Source of the DNA: Leishmania martiniquensis
Taxonomy: Eukaryota; Euglenozoa; Kinetoplastea; Trypanosomatida; Trypanosomatidae
Direction of reading: 5' to 3'
DNA: 64,000 nucleotides
Assembly: GCF_017916325.1 (NCBI RefSeq)
Contig: NC_090168.1
Location: 174,192 to 238,191, forward strand
In this document: positions 59,737-64,000 of the stretch, piece after piece
Position numbering within the stretch: the first letter of the stretch is position 1
How the letters are laid out: each line of letters begins with the position of its first letter
Program-made: the position numbers and the translations under genes
The notes under the pieces: model-generated
Told to the model about the DNA's origin: nothing
Databases searched by the model: none
The model's input: the letters and a program-made list of their open reading frames with translations, nothing else

Positions 59737-60364
59737 TCCATCTTCCCTGCTACACAGCACACCAGCGCAACGCCGCTTCCCCTCTCCATCCCCGCGCCGC
59801 CCTCTCGCAGGCCCGATCCCCTCGCGCAAGGCAGCCGCGTACACACACACACACACTACAGCAGCCCGCAAGGGCTCTGTCATCCGAGCATCACCGCTGG
59901 CACAAGCTACACACACACAACGCCTCGCAGCTCGCCCCGCAGCTGGCACACACCATGCCGGCCGCCACATACAGCGGCCGCCCGCGGGGGCGGCTCAGGC
60001 CCCTCACACAAGTCGGCACTGCGGCTAGGAGGGCAGCACCCACGGAGTCGCGCGGCCGCGCTGCCAATCGCATCCATGGCACTAACGCGTCTGCCGTCAC
60101 TCCGCCCACGTCGCTCCGGCGCCACGCCGCACCGCACCTGACCTCAGACATCCGCGCCGGTACACCGCTCTGAGCTCCCGCTACGCCGCGGGCGCCACAA
60201 CCCATGTTGCCATGAGAAGCGCTTCGTCATGGGCAGCGGACGGGATAGGGGAAGGTGGGCGCTGCGTTGGCATCCCCGGACAGACATACACACACACAGT
60301 GAGCGGGGGCACACCGCCCCCTTCTCGAGCCACCACACGCGCTGTGCGGAAGGTCTTCCTCCCT
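59737..60364 (-). mobile_element. SIDER-like short dispersed retroposon, copy C
   Basis: 628 bp, nearly identical to copy A over its full length including the sense 5' end (CTCGAGCCACCACACGCGCT). One more CA unit than A at about 59840-59855. It lies in the NFU 3'UTR in the sense orientation, like A and B in their host transcripts. Confidence 0.6.
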
Positions 60365-60725
60365 CCACCTCCGTACACACACACACACATCTCCCCCTCC
60401 CCAGTAATCCTGTTCAGGCGAATAAGGCGCGAGGCCTAGCAGAAAATCTGCGAGTCGCAACGCCATTCAGAAGAGGAGTAGCGAAAAGGGACGGGGGCGC
60501 ACCGGAGCATCAGGACCAAAGGCGCCGCCATGACGAAGATGATGGCGACGCAGCTGCGGAGTATGAGGTAACCGCTTCGCCGGGAGGGGAGTCCCGCACC
60601 TCTCGCACGATCTCACGTGCGCATGGCGCAGCGTTCGTCGACACCGATGTCGGCGAGGACGAGAGCCGCACCGTGCCACGTGAGTTTGGAAAGCCGGTCG
60701 TCGACCTTCCCGTCGACTTGGTCCG

Positions 60726-61892
60726 TCAAGGACGAGAGCGAGAGAGTCTAGCCGGGCCTTCTGCTGCGGCTGCCTTGGGGCGTGCCGCCTTCTCCTCAAA
60801 CACGGGGGCGGCCCACGAGACGTCCTGTACAGCCTTCACCTCGGGTATCCAATGCCTTGTGGTGCGCTCAATGAGATTCACTAATGTTGTCGCACTACTC
60901 TTGCACGTGCGGCACGCCCCAAGCAGCTCGACATGCATGACACCGGAGACAGGGTCAAAGCCGACGAAACGGAGGTCACCGCCATCACCCTGCAGTTGCG
61001 GCCGAATAGTAGTGGCGAACAGCTCCTTTATCATCAGCACTACCTCCGAGTCATCCTCCCCTGGAACGGTGTCTGCGTGGGGGTTGGGGGCGCTTGGGTC
61101 AACGTGCGGGTTACCGCTGCAGATGTGGTCTGTAAGCAGGGCACTCACATGAAACTTGAGGTCCGACCAGTCAGTCGCCGCCATAACTGAGCGCAAGGCA
61201 TCTACGTCGACGTCCCCGTCCTGCGAGGGCGGTGAGACTTTAACCCCGCCGACGTCGAAGGGCGCTTCCTCGGGCGGCAGTGATGATGCGGCGGGCGCAG
61301 CATTGCCACTGCGGGGTGTAGCCGCCGCCCCACCGTCGCTCTCCAAAACATCGTCGACGTTCCGCTGCAGCGCCTGAGAGCGCGCCGCAGCCGCTGCCTC
61401 TTCACTCCCGTGGTTCTGCTGAACCTGGTGGAGCTTCATGGCAAATTGACGCGCGGCCGCCGCCATATCTGCCTCCTCCACACGCTTGACCGTCACAAAA
61501 GATGTGCCCACCGTGACCTCCTCCACCATCGGCAGCGCTTCCAGCAGTGTGTGGGCAAGTGGAGACATGTAACTGTTTGTGCTGTTGAACATCATCGTGT
61601 GCGCGTTCGGCGGCAAAAACTGCATGTCATCGATGTAGAATTTATAGCACGCATCGTTGGGGGTCGGCTGGAAGCGCACAAACACAGTTCGATGAGGGGT
61701 GCAGCAGCTGCTGAAAGCAAGCGACGGAAGAGAGGCACTGGGTGGGAACGCCAAGCCCCGCCGCCACATCGCTGGCGCTACGGAGATGAAGGTCATGAGA
61801 GAAGCGCCAAGGCCGTCGATTTTCATGCAAGCGACCGCTGCCCTTCTGGGCAGCCTTGCAGGCCACCGCAGAGGCAACAAGCACGTACGCAT
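60726..61892 (-). CDS. NFU1: NFU-type iron-sulfur cluster scaffold protein
   Basis: 388 residues. Two NFU domains are visible. The Nfu N-terminal domain is at about 68-155 (RTVFVRFQPTPNDACYKFY, then AHTLLEALPMVEEVTVGTSF and VTVKR). The C-terminal NifU domain is at about 283-350, with IKELFATTIRPQLQGDGGDL (288-307) and the cluster-binding pair CRTC (C327, C330) in GACRTCKSSATTLVNLIE. An Ala/Ser/Pro-rich linker of about 70 residues separates the two. The N-terminus MRTCLLPLRWPARLPRRAAV is basic and hydrophobic and suits mitochondrial import. NFU proteins deliver 4Fe-4S clusters to mitochondrial enzymes; trypanosomatids have several paralogues, so the number in the symbol is provisional. The tail after the domain is Ala/Arg-rich. 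Confidence 0.92.
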   Translation of the reverse strand: MRTCLLPLRWPARLPRRAAVACMKIDGLGASLMTFISVAPAMWRRGLAFPPSASLPSLAFSSCCTPHRTVFVRFQPTPNDACYKFYIDDMQFLPPNAHTMMFNSTNSYMSPLAHTLLEALPMVEEVTVGTSFVTVKRVEEADMAAAARQFAMKLHQVQQNHGSEEAAAAARSQALQRNVDDVLESDGGAAATPRSGNAAPAASSLPPEEAPFDVGGVKVSPPSQDGDVDVDALRSVMAATDWSDLKFHVSALLTDHICSGNPHVDPSAPNPHADTVPGEDDSEVVLMIKELFATTIRPQLQGDGGDLRFVGFDPVSGVMHVELLGACRTCKSSATTLVNLIERTTRHWIPEVKAVQDVSWAAPVFEEKAARPKAAAAEGPARLSRSRP

Positions 61893-61996
61893 CTCAGTTT
61901 CGATAACGACCGACCCGTGTTGCTCCGCCCTTTCCGCCTTTTTGCAGGTGCCGCAGCTTCAGGTTCGGTCACACTGAATAGTAACCCTTCAGTGGT

Positions 61997-62020
61997 AATA
62001 TATATATATATGTGTGTGTG
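61997..62020. repeat. (TA)n(TG)n composite microsatellite
   Basis: TA run turning into TG units, right below the predicted NFU acceptor, so part of the NFU 5'UTR if that acceptor is used. Confidence 0.85.
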
Positions 62021-62023
62021 CGA

Positions 62024-62062
62024 CTAGAGGGCAGGAGAGGGGAGGCCATAGGAGGCGCGGAG
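62024..62062 (-). promoter_or_regulatory. Predicted polypyrimidine tract and trans-splice acceptor for NFU
   Basis: Minus-strand CCTCCCCTCTCCTGCCCTCTAG ends with AG at 62025-62024, about 130 nt ahead of the start at 61892. Confidence 0.55.
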
Positions 62063-62888
62063 GCGGTGAGTGCAATGCCGTGAATCGTCATGTGTGCGTG
62101 TGCGTGTGTAAGCCCATTGCAGAAGAGGAGCAGAAGAGGGCGTGAGGTAGACAGAGATACGCTTGTGAGGGAGGCCAACCACATTTTGACGACCCAAACA
62201 ATGGGCGTCGTACGAGCGAAGGCGCATTTAAAAGGCCCCTGCGGCGGCGGCGGTGCTTTCGCACCCCTTCAGTAGCAACTGTACGGCATACCTCGGCGAT
62301 CGCCGCTGCGGTCTTGCCTCTACTTACCACCACTCCCACCTCTATCAGAGATAGCGTATGCATTGCGTTAGCTGAGGGTAGCTTGGGCAGTCGAACAAAA
62401 CCGCCGTGGCGGCACTTCAGTTGTGCGGCAGGCAGTTCCCAAATCATTTTTACGTCGTTTATTACTGCGTCATATATTCGCACACGAACGTGTGTGTGTG
62501 TGTCTGTGACAGAGCCGTATGTGACCGCACACGACAGCCGGGGAGGGGTGCGAGAGCTAGGGTCGCTATGGTGCACGTGTTGGAACGCCCGAGGATGCGC
62601 CCTCGGTCACACCGAGGCACCGTTGCTTGTCAGCGCTGCTGGAGCGATGGTCCACACCACGAACAGGTTGGGTGTTGGCGAGCGAGGATCGACAAAAGGT
62701 TATCCGCTCCCGTTTAGGCCCCTCCACGTCCCTCGCGCCTACCGCTTCAGCAGCGGAGATTGATCTTTGCCACAAGCAGCTCACCCCGCCCTCCCATCGC
62801 CTCCCCAAGTCATGTCACACCAACACTCCCGTCCCACCCTGTCTCTTGTAGCCACGCGCCGCTCCGCTTTACTTTCGTTTGCGGTGCT

Positions 62889-64000
62889 CTACTCAGCGAA
62901 CTGTAGTCGTTGGGCCCGGGCCTCCTCGATCGCCTCCGCCAGAAGGCGTGGCATGAGCGTGTCCAGCTCCGTGTTGAGGGCTGTCTGCGCCTCCAAAGCG
63001 CGCCGCAGCTTCACAGCCCAGCCGTCCAGCACCGCCTGATATGCGTCTCGCCACGCCTTTTCCTGAGACTGCTGTGTCGCCCTCAGCGCCGCGTACCGCG
63101 CACGGTACACCTGGTAGTCCGTCTTCTCTGTCGCACGCCCGCTGCTGATCTCCAGTGCCTCCTTCCTTAAAAGCAGCTCAGACTTCTTGCTGGCGATGGC
63201 AAATTCTCGACGGAGCTCCGTCTGGGCCTCGGTGGAGAGGAGATGGCGTGGAAGCGTGGTGCCCCTTGCCTCGCCATCCTCCTCCTCTTCTTCGTCGCCG
63301 TTGGCCACATCTGCGCCGCCGTTTGGTTCACCGGCCGCGGTGCCGTGAGTGTCATTCTGCGCATGGTCCATCGGTGGTGTCGCCAGGAGCTCATACCCGA
63401 ACTTCTGTGCAACCTTATTGTAAAGGGCTACGCACCCGGCGCACGCCGTCTCCTCGAGCACGTACGTGGCGTCGTCAGCCACAGTACTCTGCCTAGCCTC
63501 CCCCTCTTTGGCGGCGCGCTGCCGACGCAACAGCTGTGCTGTGACACGGTGGCACGTGACCATCGAACGCGTACCGCACCGCATACACAAGACGGAGACT
63601 GATGTGCGGCAGCGCCTCGTCGGCTCCCCGCAGCGACGCTCCTGGAAATGGCGGAAGAATCCGTACTGCACCGCCTGGCTGCCGTCCGTTCCGCTCACCA
63701 CTCGCTGCCCGCACGCCAATTCTGTCAGACCGGCGTAAGTACACGGTGCACACGACGCACAGCAGGCTCGATGACAGGTGTGGCCGCAGGGCAGCACTGC
63801 GCCACAGGGGTAGGGGCACGAGACGTGGGAAGCATCAACCGCCATCAAGCTGCCGCTCTCTTCAACGCATACAGCGCCGATGCGACGCTGCACGTGGCAC
63901 GGCCTCAAGCAAGCATGCGACGAGTTGGGGCACGTGTCGTACACCTGCAGGCAGAGCGAAAGGCATTCCGTCGGGCCATCTACATGAATCGTCACCATCT
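62889..64000 (-). CDS. NF-X1-type zinc-finger protein (5' end off window)
   Basis: The frame runs from the right edge to the stop at 62889. A Met at 63998 lies almost at the edge and is not evidence of the true start. The visible 369 residues open with Cys/His clusters: CPNSSHACLRPCH (23-35), CPYPCGAVLPCGHTCHRACC (61-80) and CAPC, matching the NF-X1 finger (C-x3-C-x5-CGH-x-C). A second Cys group follows (RRCGEPTRRCRTSVSVLCMRC) and an isolated CAGC. After an acidic low-complexity stretch (NGDEEEEEDGEARG, about 230-245) the C-terminal 110 residues form a charged coiled-coil. NF-X1 fingers after an upstream helicase are found in ZNFX1-type RNA proteins; whether a helicase precedes it here lies outside the window. 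Confidence 0.82.
   Translation of the reverse strand, partial: MVTIHVDGPTECLSLCLQVYDTCPNSSHACLRPCHVQRRIGAVCVEESGSLMAVDASHVSCPYPCGAVLPCGHTCHRACCASCAPCTYAGLTELACGQRVVSGTDGSQAVQYGFFRHFQERRCGEPTRRCRTSVSVLCMRCGTRSMVTCHRVTAQLLRRQRAAKEGEARQSTVADDATYVLEETACAGCVALYNKVAQKFGYELLATPPMDHAQNDTHGTAAGEPNGGADVANGDEEEEEDGEARGTTLPRHLLSTEAQTELRREFAIASKKSELLLRKEALEISSGRATEKTDYQVYRARYAALRATQQSQEKAWRDAYQAVLDGWAVKLRRALEAQTALNTELDTLMPRLLAEAIEEARAQRLQFAE

Larger units (their letters stand above)
58026..60725. other. Long intergenic spacer carrying dispersed repeat copy C
   Basis: 2.7 kb without a gene. It has (TG)n at 58074-58101, (CA)n at 59155-59170 and SIDER-like copy C at 59737-60364, which lies in the 3'UTR of the NFU gene. 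Confidence 0.6.
61893..62888. other. Intergenic spacer
   Basis: Contains the NFU splice signals and the 3'UTR of the zinc-finger gene. No gene recognised. Confidence 0.6.

Noticed and set aside
1..64000. Strand switch, CRISPR array, tRNA/rRNA gene or prokaryotic operon
   Set aside because: All supported genes are on the minus strand, no spaced direct repeats or tRNA-like folds were seen, and spacers, splice signals and protein families are kinetoplastid-like.

Overview
The window is nuclear DNA of a kinetoplastid, most likely a Leishmania-like trypanosomatid (subfamily Leishmaniinae). The reasons are GC-rich intronless genes that all lie on the minus strand and are separated by 0.6-2.7 kb spacers, spacers full of homopolymers and (CA/TG)n, (TA)n tracts, polypyrimidine tracts followed by AG upstream of starts (the usual trans-splice acceptor layout), and three near-identical ~625 bp dispersed repeats that all sit between a stop codon and the next start, in the same orientation as transcription. 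No strand switch, tRNA or rRNA was seen, so the window looks like the inside of one polycistronic unit read from right to left. The exact species and chromosome cannot be fixed from the sequence alone.

Right to left (the direction of transcription): an NF-X1-type zinc-finger protein cut by the right edge; an NFU-type Fe-S scaffold; a 202-residue unknown; a very long leucine-rich-repeat protein; two medium-chain zinc dehydrogenases of the sorbitol/xylitol dehydrogenase family that share an identical 1,075 bp block; a SMYD-like split SET-domain protein; an HD-domain phosphohydrolase; a large basic protein with a Pop1-like motif; a 707-residue low-complexity protein; a class I photolyase/cryptochrome; several unknowns, some probably mitochondrial; a 1,043-residue protein that looks like an MCM ATPase domain with its catalytic motifs lost; a 100-residue one-pass membrane protein; a repeat-dense stretch (about 14-19.4 kb) that holds a Cys-rich one-pass membrane protein; mismatch-repair MSH2; an ABHD17-type serine hydrolase; an unknown with a conserved C-terminal domain; a protein with a canonical eIF4E-binding motif; and a CDC20/Cdh1-type WD40 protein with a C-box, cut by the left edge.

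Functionally the genes are mostly housekeeping and do not form one pathway, as is normal for a trypanosomatid transcription unit. Several do fall under genome maintenance and the cell cycle (MSH2, photolyase, degenerate MCM, CDC20). The most unusual points are the homogenised dehydrogenase pair with one altered C-terminus and a possible NADP signature, the degenerate MCM-like protein, the high-identity 3'UTR repeats, and a second, coding-looking 411 bp repeat present twice near MSH2.
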